DNA of 64,000 bases, taken from the NCBI GenBank assembly GCA_029990175.1, contig JARKIP010000021.1, positions 16,001,501-16,065,500 of the forward strand, in the 5' to 3' direction. Under the pieces are notes generated by a model. That model searched no databases. It was not told the DNA's origin and saw nothing but the letters and a program-made list of their open reading frames with translations. The position numbers and the translations under genes were made by a program. Each line of letters begins with the position of its first letter. Position 1 is the stretch's first letter. This DNA is from Petunia secreta (lineage: Eukaryota; Streptophyta; Magnoliopsida; Solanales; Solanaceae). Of this stretch, positions 34,022-44,837 are shown piece after piece.

Positions 34022-35145
34022 CTTCACAGTCATTTTCATTTTCATATATGTCTTCACTTTCATCGTCTATGATTGGTTGCTTTCCATGATCTGTTAATCA
34101 ATATATAAAAATAACTTTTACTCTGATTTGTTTGTATAGCGATTCATAACATATTAACTAATCTAAGGTATAAGTAACTTAAGATACTAACCCGGTACAG
34201 AATAAGAATAGTTTAAATCAGGCAAATTATGATGTTTTTGCATATTTGGGTAAACACTTTGAATACCTACAATAAGTTGATATAACACATGAACAAAAAT
34301 AACGATGACATTCAGATTAGATAATGTTCTAGCAGGTCGAATCTGACCATGTAATAGGATGTTAATTGTAAGGAGATTGTGTCATTACCTTGATCGTCTG
34401 GATTACCATTTAAATCAGTGATTTTATCTTCAACACATGTAGATGATTCTTCATTTAAATCAGGAAGTCTATTACCATTTCCCCTTTTTTTATGTGCATT
34501 TTCAAATTCTGGTATTAACATAAATGTTAGATGATCGAATAAATTAAACCTTATATCTTACATAAATAGATAATACAAATAAAGTAATACAAATAAGAAA
34601 ACTAACCATTTATTATATGACGCGATGGATTAATTGTTTCTTCTGTATAGATCCTAATCCCTCTTGCATTTCTAGAAACGTGATTGTCTGTAGAATGAAT
34701 CGCATTCTCTTTACAATTAATAGCACTAAATAAACTGTTGAAATAGAGAATTATAAACTATTTTACCAAACGCTGTTGAAGCAGAAAAGTTTGTAGATAT
34801 TCAAATTTTTATTGTTTCAATAAGATAAATGTAATATATTTACCTCAACAACAAATAGGTTTAAGCAAACCATATAATAGAATAGTGAAATATATCATTA
34901 CCTTGGTTGTCCGGATCTTCATTTAAATCAGGAAGTGAAATTTTCTTCCCCTTTTTGTGATACGTGTTTGGAAGGTTTGGTACTAAGATAATCGAATTGG
35001 TTAAACCTTTAAATTTTTCATAAATAGAGATACAAATATAGTAAGAACAAAACGAAAACTAACCGTTTGTTATATCACGCAAAGGATTAAAAGTTTGTTC
35101 TGTGCAGACCGTAATCTCTTTCGCTTTTGCTTGATCAATACTCTC
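34022..35145 (-). pseudogene. RepHel N-terminal extension: small exons with repeated LPDLN motif
   Basis: A string of small exons with GT-AG-like borders on the - strand. 35063-35140 reads CTEQTFNPLRDITNG. 34917-34985 reads KKGKKISLPDLNEDPDNQ. 34605-34690 reads YTEETINPSRHIING. 34391-34511 reads GNGNRLPDLNEESS and then ITDLNGNPDDQ. About 34200-34265 reads KHHNLPDLNYSYSVPG. 34022-34092 is an acidic exon. The first two and next two form a duplicated two-exon module. LPDLN thus occurs three times, and DLNEDP fits the plant EAR repression motif DLNxxP. The true start codon of RepHel is not clear. Function of this extension is unknown. Confidence 0.65.
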
Positions 35146-35149
35146 TGTA

Positions 35150-37255
35150 AATAGTTGCATTATGTTTACATATAATATTACAAAACATCAGCATTGGAAG
35201 AAATAATTTTAAATAACTTAACCAAAAGTTGTCGAAACAACAAAGTTTGGAAAAATTGGAGTGTTTATTTATACAGTAACATACATGTCACCCGTTTAGA
35301 AATTAAGTCGATTTTAGATAATGTATAGCTGGATATGGTTACAAACAATATTTTTGAAGGTAGTGATGAAGTTTTTACTATTTCTATCCATGAAAGATCT
35401 TGCTTTTTTCTTATTTTCCAAGTTTATCTGGTCGGTTCTTCCTTGTTTTCTCCTTTGTTTTTCCATTGGACATAGGTTATATGTTTTAAGAATTATGCTG
35501 GAATGTGTTTTGCTTAGAGGATAGGCAGAATTGTTTCTTTTTTTGCTGGTTCTTGACTGACGGCTTTTTTCCCACTATTGTAGCAGTTTAATTTTTTTTT
35601 TTTGGCTGTTTGACTTCCTGAACCAACTTTTTGAATTTCTTTATTTTTGTTTTTCCTTTTTTTAATAAAATAATTTTTGTGTGGTTATTACTTATTTCTT
35701 CCATTAATGTATTTAATCTTCTTAATATTTCTTGATGCCAAACTTTTTAATCTTTGTTACTACTGAAAGCAAGTAGGCAAAAATTTTGTGAAATAAATTT
35801 TCTTGCTCGTATAGAAGTTCTACGTTTAACTTTGTAGATGTTGCTTTTGTCCTTAGAAAACTTCTGAAAAGTCAATGCTACACTGCACGTTGGCGGCTTC
35901 TAGCAAGACTAGTAAATGAAACTATGACTGAATAGCTTTAGTCACCAAAAGAAGAAAAAAAATAAAAGAGGTAGAATATGCATATAAAGAAAGATTTCAG
36001 ACATACAGTGGACTACTTGGATCATGGCCTCAATCTGATACTTTTCGGAATAGAATCGCTTTTATGGAGAGCTTGATTTTTCCTAAATCTGTTAAGGTTT
36101 GTATTTTTCTGAAGCCTCTTTTTTCTTACTGTTTTTATCCATTCAGAATTTCTTCTTGCATTTTTCTTTAATTATTAATCTATTTTAAGGTGGATATAAC
36201 TGGTATCCTATAATTTCTTCATTAACTTGTCGTTGCAATAGCTGGTAGTTTTGAGAAATTTTGCGGGATGTCCTTGTCAACCAGTCATCGATAGTTGCAA
36301 CTCCAAGTGGTGTCTATTCAGTGTGCGTGTGTGTGTATTGTCCGAGTCTGTTTCTTGTGATGATGCTGTAGTGTTTAGGGAGATTTGCAGGGTGTGTTTG
36401 TAAGTGTTAGAAGAGGTTCAAGTGTGTTCATAGGCTGTGAGGTCTATGTCTTGTAATTTTTTTGTTTTTTTAATGGTTTGAAGGCTGCAAGTTTGGCATA
36501 AAGGGTCAATGTATGTTCTGAAGTGTTGATGCTTAGTGCAGTTTAGGTGATAGTCATTATTCATTTGTCCATTATGTCAGATTACTATGATGCTCACCAT
36601 CACTAAGTACCACTTTTTCTTTTAATGACATACATGTCATTAAAAGGAAGGAGCTGCAGTTGTTGCTTCTGTTCAGGTTTTGGACTTCACGTCGCTTAGT
36701 TGGAGTTTTAGCGGAAGTGCCAAGGTGCCACTTGGAATATGGCTTGCATAGTGTGTCTCGGTATATTGTAGTAGCAGTAGCTACTGTGAGGGTTGTAATT
36801 GTACATGGAGGATTTACTACAATATATCCTTAATCAGATGGATGATTTCATTTGTTTGCTTTTAAGAATTAGTGTGTGGCCGCTAAATGCTCAAAGATTT
36901 TAATATCTTACATTTTTCTTCTTTAGCTTTTGACAGTTGCATCTTAAATATCATGGAACTCGAGTTTTCTGTTAAAAAATTTCAAGCTTGAAATTTCGCT
37001 TGGTGAGTTGGTCGTTGACTCTCCCAAATTTCTGTTAAAAGATTCCATACTTGATCTTTAGCTTGCTTTGTAGCTTGTTGAGGGATCAAAATTTATGTTC
37101 CAAAATTGCAAACTTCCATTGTTGCACAGTGAGATAGTCGTTGATGCTACATTATATTCTGTTGAAGTAAGTCTTTTGATACAGATCCTGCTGTATTCTG
37201 CGCAGCTGAGGTAGAATATAATGTTGATGCTACATTATATTCTGTTGAAGTAAGA
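35150..37255. other. Helitron spacer between RPA-side sequence and RepHel
   Basis: No gene recognised. It contains a perfect 13-bp-arm palindrome at 36619-36646 and, near its end, a 31-bp direct repeat at 37141-37171 and 37222-37252. Confidence 0.45.
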
Positions 37256-37259
37256 CTCC

Positions 37260-37612
37260 GACATCCGTTGAGGTTATTCCTAATCAGGCTAAAAGAGACA
37301 CAGTTTCAGAAGCTTCACCAACTTTTGCTCTCAGTGCCCAAATAAACTATTCTGTCCGCTTTGACTGTGAGTCTGATTGAATTGAACCTACCCCGCCCAT
37401 GTAAAACTAACCGATGAAATGCAAACAGCAAAAACTATTTTGCAGTATATTTAAATAACATTCTAGATGGAAAAACTATTCAGATCAGATCTCGGTATGT
37501 ATATCCAGTGTTAAACCATGTGGTTGGCGCTGCAGAAGTAAAGGAATTTTCAGATGAAGATTCCTACTCTATTGAAGGTTCTAATTCCATGTTTAAGCTG
37601 AAAGCTCTGTAA
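37260..37612 (+). pseudogene. Unidentified host-gene piece, copy 2
   Basis: The sequence from 37270 to 37480 is clearly related to 14780-15090 (shared CCTAATCAGGCTAAAA, TCTGTCCGCTTTGA, GAATTGAACCTAC and ATGGAAAAACT blocks). It has lost the exon end present in copy 1. After an acceptor-like TTTTGCAG the frame reads YLNNILDGKTIQIRSRYVYP, then AAEVKEFSDEDSYSIEGSNS and a stop at about 37610, so it extends further than copy 1. I do not recognise the protein. Confidence 0.5.
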
Positions 37613-38433
37613 CAGGAAAAACTGTTTAAAAGGTGTAATTTAATATCCATTATTCGACTAAAAAGACGACAGTATCTATTGGATATTCATGTTCTAAAAT
37701 TAGTTTATGAAGTTATGAACTATCCAGCATCAATCATTGAGAGATAAACAGAGTTACTGAACTTTTCACAACTCTGGTATAGAAGAAGATATCAGCTCTG
37801 TGATGTTTCAACTCATGGAAATATTTGACAAATATTGTTATGTAAACTACAGACTCATCATAGTTAAACTGTAAAAGAGTAAGTTGTACCTATACTTCAG
37901 TGGTGGATCAAACTATACTGGATTAATTAGAACGCAGACTTCAGTTTCACAATCATCAAAACACTCTTGAAGAATAAAATGACTTATTGAAATAATTCAC
38001 ATTGATTTAAATCATTAAATGAATCAAGATCATGAGTTGAAAAAGACAGAACGGGTATGAGTACATATGAAAATTCAAGAACTTACAGCTTCAGCTAAAA
38101 CTGACTGTGCCGCAGTTGGCTACAAACTATAAAAACGGCACATATGATGAATATCTCATACTACAACAAATGTAATTCAGCATGAGCCGCTCCAATGTTG
38201 ATTGGGTTGCCCCACAATATATATATTCAGTTTGTCTTTTTTCTATTCACTCTTTATCTCCTATGTTGCAATTTTTCACGACTCCATGTTCAAAAGTGTA
38301 CTGTAGATGAAATCTGCAGCAAAAGCACTTTGTAGTTGTCACCATATGAAATAAATTTTTAAGAGAAAATAGATCTTAGTGAATCAGTCTACTAACTTTA
38401 ACTTGCAGAGATATTAAAAAGCAGTTGAAAGAA

Positions 38434-39179
38434 ATGCCTGCACAGAAGATTGAAAGTGGGCATACTGATGCGGTGCATGATGTGAAAATGGATTACTATG
38501 CAAGCGTATGGCAACAGCTTCTTCATACTGCACCATTAAGATAGCAGGGGTCAGCAGTTCATCGCAGCTACTCGCCACTTTGAGTGGTCATCAAGGACCA
38601 GTATAGCAAGTAGCTTGGGCTTACTCTAAGTTTGGCTCCCTCCTTGCTTCCTGTTTTTCTGATGGGAAGGTAATTATCTGGAAGGAAGGCACTCAAAATG
38701 ATTGGAGCTTAGCACATGTTTTTGATGACCATAAAGCTTCAGTCAATTCAATTGCTTGGGCTCCTCACGAGTTGGGTCTTTCTTTGGTTTGTGGATCGTC
38801 TGATGGGAACATTTCATTTTTCACTACAAAATCAGATGGTGGTTGGGAGACATCACCGATCGATCAAGCTCATCCAGTTGGAGTTACATCTGTTTCATGG
38901 GCGCCATCAACAGCTCCTGGCTCTCTTGGAAGCACTGATCAGCTTAATCCTGTTCAGAAGATTGCTTCTGGTGGCTGCGACAATACAGTTAAAGTGTGGA
39001 ATCTGTTTAACGGAACTTAGAAAATGGATTGCTTCCCAGCACTTCATATGCACACTGATTGGGTTAGGGATGTTGATTGGGCCCCTAACTTGGGGCTTCC
39101 AAAGTCAACTATTGCAAGTGTTTCTGAAGATGGAAGAGTAATTATATGGACAGTTGGCAAGGAAGGCGATCAATGGTAA
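38434..39179 (+). pseudogene. SEC13 homolog pseudogene (COPII/nuclear pore WD40 protein), truncated
   Basis: Starts MPAQKIESGHTDAVHDVKMD and continues with WD40 repeats such as SLLASCFSDGKVIIWKEG, GLSLVCGSSDGNISFF and SVSEDGRVIIWTVGKEG. These match plant SEC13, a COPII coat and nuclear-pore scaffold protein of about 300 residues. Here only about the first 250 residues are represented. Lesions: a small deletion/frameshift right after the first repeat (38495-38560), an in-frame stop near 38606, TAG near 39019, and TAA at 39177 after GDQW. An acceptor-like TTGCAG precedes the start by about 25 bp, as if a 5'-UTR intron was carried along, which argues for DNA-level capture and not reverse transcription. 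It lies opposite in strand to the Helitron genes. Confidence 0.87.
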
Positions 39180-40746
39180 AGAAAGGGAAGTCATATGCAT
39201 GAGAAACTAATATTGTATCTGGCATCTCATGCATTAGGGGAAAACAACTAATGTAGATGTATAATTATTCTGCTTCTGCAAAAAGTTTTACACCAGCAGT
39301 AAATACCACAAAATTAATAATTACATATGCAATGCATAAGTGCATATGAGCAGCATTGCACTTACTCTCTTGCTCGTTTCCTGGAGCTCCCCATCAAGAA
39401 TAAACTCTTCCAATATCAGATATACCTGTAGAGGGAAGAAAATCGAATATAACTGATAAGAGTGAAAATGGAGGCAATTAACTCTACAGAGTCGGAGAAT
39501 ACTTCCACATCGACATTGTCTAGAGTAAGCATATACCTGTTTTCATACAAGCTGCATATTTAATAATAGCCTGCTGTTCCTAATTCTAGCAAACTGGTTT
39601 TTACAGTTAGTGCACATGATGAGGGATGACGTTGTTACATTTGTTGGCCATTTCATTCTTAGGTTGAGACTTGACCCACCCAGGAAACCTAAATCCTCAC
39701 TTGTCCTAATCACCCTATGCCCCAAGTTTTGTGAAAAACGGAAACTCTTACGATTTTCAGAAAGAAGGCTCAACTTTTAAAAGTAAATATACCGCAAATG
39801 AAAAAGAGGGTAACACTCTGAGGTTTCATGAAATCCTATTATTTCAATCGACGGATGGAATGGACAGGCCTTGGGAAATCCAGCAGTGAACCATTTGTTC
39901 AATGAATAATCAACTACAATTAACTTTATTCCAAAGCCTTCCATCTCCACCTAAAACTATGTTCGAAGTGCGATAGCTGACTTATGGAGTTGATGAAAGG
40001 TGATGTTATGTCTGATAAAAGTAAACTTGTAGTAATGGTTTCAGTCTATGATCTCCAAGATGTAAATATATGGAAATTGGTAATTCACTACTCGTGCTAC
40101 AGCAAGATCATGCCATTAATGAAGAACCAAGGGCATACAGAGCCGACACAAAAGTTTAAAACAGAAAGTACAGTGGCATTTAGCTGGCATCTTAGAATAT
40201 TCATTGAGAAAATTGACTGATTCACAACCAATGAAAGGACCATTGTGCCAAAACAGGGGTCACAGGAAAAAAACAATAGTAAGAAAGTTGCTGCTTCTGC
40301 AACTAACAACAACTGTTAGATATGAAAAACCTGTATGCTGCCGCAATGAGAGATTTCTATTTCGTGCACAAGCTACTCAACCACAGGATGCCTCAGTTTC
40401 CATTTTCATTACAGGAATTTATATTACATAGTACATTCTGAAATGAAGAGGACCTTCGTACGCAATAGAAGCTATTTATTTCATTTTTTTTTTGGGCAAA
40501 CCATACTAATCAAAACATAGAATGACAAATTATCTCTAATGATTGGACTTTAACTTCTCGCTAATAGTTGATTTCTATTTCTTGGAAAGGATACTATTAT
40601 GCATAGCAAGTAACAAACTTTTACAACACATAAAAGGAAAGTGCAAATTACAGTAAAGAGTCTGTATCTCTTAAAAATAGAAAATTAGAAACTGAACTAA
40701 CTTAATTGAAAGATAGATGAAACATCCAGGAAATTGTACTGCCTTT
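39180..40746. other. Helitron spacer between SEC13 piece and RPA gene end
   Basis: No gene, RNA or clear repeat recognised. Open frames here have no likeness to known families. Confidence 0.45.
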
Positions 40747-43700
40747 CTATTTTTTCTCCTTCTTAATTACTCTTTTCAGCCTGTTGCTTGAGAGTTGTGC
40801 ACTGCAATCATCAGCCACATCTATTATAGAGGATCTATTGTCCAGTCTAGTTCTCTTAGCAGGTGTTTTTGTAGGAGATATCTCATCAGTATCAGCCATA
40901 GAGTCCTACAAATAAGAAAACGTAATTTTGAAACAATGGTATTAAGAGTGTACACAATAATATTGTCGATTTTTCACAACAACTTGACCAATCATAATGT
41001 TAAGGGAGGATGACAGTTTGTCAGAGTCACATGCGTGCAAGAGACACAAGATATTGATTATTGAGCGGCAAGTAAAATATTAAGCTTAGATTCTTACCGT
41101 GAACTCCTTATCTCTAACCGATGTATCATCATTGTTGAAGTCGTGATCCTATTAAATCAAAATATTAAGGTAGTAGGCTAGATCAAATATGTAATATAAA
41201 ATGTTGTTACTTTTTTTAAACTATTTATATATCAAAATAAATAGCCAAGAAATTAAACAATATAAAACCTCATGTCAAGTTTCGTAATAACTTCCAACTA
41301 TTTATCCTTCATTTATTGACACTCTTTCTATTATATTATATGAGCAACCATACTGAGCTTATTGGTAGTGTAACTTGGTTCAATGATCATCTTCAACTCA
41401 TTTTCATACCAAATAAAATCAACCCCAAACAGAAGTCCAAAATAAGGAAAGACATTGAATTGATATAACATCGGTTAATAAGCACATAGCAGGTGTTGCA
41501 ATTCGTAATAAAATTAGTCTTTCTGTTAAGTGCTTTTCAGTTTCCTTTGATTAAACATCACCACTAATGAAGTTTGACTAAAAGAATAGCTGGTGTTTCT
41601 GTGATAACTTAAGGTAGTAATTAGTATAACTTACATTCAGCTTTTCTTTTGGGGGCGGCTGATCGAATTCTTTTATAAGGTCTGGATCATCGCAAATCTT
41701 CATAACATTGTAGACTTTTTTCTGTTTGGCAATGTTTTCACTTCTAACAAAAACCTTGAACAGCAGCTTCCGTTCGAGAATGTTATCCAGCTCCAATGGA
41801 TAGGATAAATCAGTAGCAGCAGAGGAAGTCTGGGAATATTAGCTTTAGTTTGTGTAATGAAAATAAAATAAGCAGTTAGTATGCAACATACCTCCATTAA
41901 ACCTTCAGTTAATTCATGAGCCGATCTTCCTATTAGTCTTTTTGCTTCTCTATCCAACAACAATAGACCAATAAAGCCAGATTCATCAAGCACTCTCACC
42001 GGAATTCTACACCTGACATAAATGTATGATAAAAAATGAAGTCGAATATCTAAGAAAACAGAATTTTATGAAAACATAGATTGTAATCAAACCTATGATC
42101 AACGGAAGGATCGGTTTGGTCACATTTTGGGCAATACAATTTCGAGCCCAGTTTGTCAACCTTCTTTGTGCATTTCTTGCATCCCAAATATGACCAGCCC
42201 TTTTCAATATCCAATAGTATTATTGTTGCAATAATTCAAAAGCTACCTTCCTAACAAATGAAAATAATGAATAAGCAATTAAGTTTTGGTAATTGCAAAA
42301 AATGATTTTTGGTTACATAAGAAGCAAAGTTAGTATACTTACTTGCTGACAGTCAACTAATTCTCCAATGGTAATGACTTTTAAATTTCCAGAAGATAGG
42401 TCATCATCAACCCCTGAATTATGTTGGGACGACATTTGACTAATTCCAATACAGGCATTTCCTCGCATTTCAACCAATCTGTAATTTTCAAATATTATGC
42501 TATCTAAATTCAATATGTACTTGAGAAATACTAATTCACATACCTTGATCTAAACATGTTCATTTGAGGAAGATCTGTGTTGATCCATAATTTAGATACA
42601 TTCCAAGTATTCTCCACTGAATATTTATCTGCAAGCATTACAGATTAGGTGGTATTAATAATCATGAACGGAGGCAGAACATCAAAATAATTATTTATCG
42701 GTGAGGTAATTCACGACATACCCTGGAATTTGTGAGCCTTTATTAATTGCAGCACCACAATGAGTGGTTTTTCGCTGCTTGCATCTAAAAACAACAATAT
42801 CTGATCAACAAAGTCCCCCCAAAAAAGTAGCCATAATTTTGGTGTTCCTTTGTGTTTAAAGGCTGCAAGTTAATATTGAGCAACTAAAAATTTGACAATT
42901 AATTTGGTAAACTTACTCATGATCCTGCAACTCAATATCAATCAACCTACTTCCACCTTGCTTAATGGTCTTCACTTGACCATAACTTGTTACTTCCCCA
43001 ATAACATCTGCGATATTTTAAAGCGACATATGTGACGAAGGTAAGAATTTGGAATTCAACTAAATATTAGTTATTAATTAGGTTAAAGTTTGCTATTTAT
43101 GTATACTTACCAAAAAGATCGTTCATGTTGACATCATCTCCATTAATCAACTGATTGTAAGACCGAAAATGGAAAATACTCAGCTCAAACTGCGGATCAT
43201 TACTTTCTTCGACAATAGTCCTTTGAGTAAAGCCCAACTTGAAACTGTGTTTATTGGTCTTAAGCCTCACATTATTGTGCGCGACCAAAAAATTTTCATG
43301 ACGTACAGACCAAGCTCAGTTACTTTGGATTTAAACAAACGCATAACCTGCCTTCCTATTGAAGCTTGGATTCGATCTCCCTTTGAACAAAAAATTAATT
43401 CGTAATTTATACAACACATATATATGTCTTTGATGAAATTGAGAGGCGAAGTTATACAACACATATATATGTCTTCACTTATGAACTTTTGATGAACTCA
43501 AAATTATACAACACATATATATGTCTTAACTTATGAACTTTCTTTCTGCTGAATAGTGCCCGTAATATGATGATTGTTTAAACCAAATCCATTTACAAAA
43601 ATATATAACATAATACAGAACATCCAAAATTATGCAACAAAAATATATGTCTTCACTTATTAAAGATCGATTATACATACAGTAGATACATAAAGTTCAG

Positions 43701-44360
43701 ATTGTTGCTGGATATTCGTTTAAGTTTAGGGGATTACATAATATTAACAGAAGTCTAGCTATTTTGCAGTGCATAAAAATAAGGAACCTTGAAGTTGTTC
43801 ATGATATATAGATTGTCTTACTATGGATTTTGTTTAATCAATTAAGGTGCTATAACCACAATTAATGTGGTGTCTGAAGAAGAAAGAAACGTTTGACATT
43901 GTGAGCTTCAGATTTCTTTCCCTAACTGTTCTGCTGTGATTTTGTAACCATTTTATCGGCTAGATCAGTATCATGATGACACAACCTATATTCTATGTCA
44001 ATGAATCAGTCTTCTAAGCTTAACTTGGAATCTAAAGAGCTACTTAATGTTTCCAATAAAGGAAAACAACAATAGTTATCTCAAGATTACTTCAAATTGG
44101 CAGCATTTATTCAGTTTGAATACTGAAACAAAATATGCACCAAATGAATACTTACATGAGGTAAAAAAGCATAATCTAGTCTACATGTTTGTAAACTGAA
44201 TTATACATACCTTCTCGTCCTGAAGAATCATATCGATCGAATACAGATTGTCCGGGTTTGTACGATCAGGAACGTGCCAGAGCCTTGTAACACGGACCTT
44301 GAGAGTCCATTGCATTGATTTGTTGTTTATTTCTTTGATGAAATTGAGAGGCGAAGTCAT
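40747..44360 (-). CDS. Helitron-borne RPA70-like single-strand DNA-binding protein (11 exons, damaged)
   Basis: Similar to the large subunit of replication protein A (DUF223/OB-fold type); in plant Helitrons such genes accompany RepHel and probably protect single strands. Exons read on the - strand: 44211-44360, 43111-43380, 42917-43007, 42722-42784, 42544-42628, 42343-42478, 42093-42199, 41892-42012, 41635-41829, 41098-41148, 40747-40915. Start MTSPLNFIKEI; OB-fold 1 KVRVTRLWHVPDR...YSIDMILQDEKGDRIQASI; linker KYSVENTWNVSKLWI; a CxxC...CxxC finger GCKKCTKKVDK...YCPKCDQ; Lys/Arg-rich tail ending KKEKK. Lesions: a one-base loss in a six-A run (43287-43292) shifts the frame, and the second OB-fold lacks its middle between exons 3 and 4. 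Otherwise splice sites are good. It is nearest the Helitron 5' end, so its promoter is probably 44361-44837. Confidence 0.85.
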
Positions 44361-44837
44361 TTTTCAAAATCACAGGTGTGAGATTTTGATATCTTTTTCT
44401 GGTTATGTTCCACTTGTAAAACATTTGGTTTGTATATAGTAGTGGGGGTTATGATCACGTACTGTTGATTAGAGAATTTGTAGGAGGAAACTGCAGCAGT
44501 TTTGTTAGTGGCAGTCAGTTTTTTGTAGAAGAAAAGAGAGAGAATGTGAAAGGTTATCTAAAGAAGTGCTGATTCTGCTGAACGTGTATTTTATCTACAG
44601 CCAACTACCAAAGTTAAGGGCCCTTTTTTTTAGGGATTCAGATTTTGAAGGGTTATTATCTAACTTAAGTTTAAATTTAAATTTCAAAGTTGGAAGTTAG
44701 CATTCTGTTGTATTTAGTTTTGCTTTGTCATAATTTAGTTTGTTTTTCTCCTAACTACCAATAGGTGTACCAATAATGCTTTGATACTTGGGGAAACATG
44801 GTTGACTACTATGCTCCTTTTAATATATATATATAGA
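44361..44837 (-). promoter_or_regulatory. Helitron 5' terminal region and likely RPA promoter
   Basis: Starts with TC then TATATATATATATTAAAAGG on the - strand and is preceded by A. It leads to the RPA-like start codon 477 bp further on. No coding sequence. The end assignment is based on the TC start, the A flank and likeness to other plant Helitron starts. Confidence 0.55.

Larger units (their letters stand above)
11581..44837 (-). mobile_element. Giant Helitron with RPA and RepHel genes and captured gene pieces
   Basis: A 33.3-kb rolling-circle transposon (25.5 kb without the nested LTR element). On the - strand it starts with TC at 44837-44836, followed by TATATATATATATTAAAAGG, a start of the kind seen in plant Helitrons, and is preceded by A. 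It ends with a 16-nt GC hairpin and then TACTGTACTAG at 11581, followed by T. This matches Helitron rules: TC start, hairpin 10-12 nt before CTRR, insertion between A and T, no target duplication. Between the ends, on the same strand, lie an RPA70-like gene and a Rep-helicase gene, the two genes typical of autonomous plant Helitrons. Both reading frames carry lesions, so the copy is probably inactive by itself. The 3' end is the stronger call. The 5' end rests on a short AT-rich motif, and the 6-kb stretch from 11.6 to 17.7 kb could in principle belong to a second, adjoining Helitron. Confidence 0.75.
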
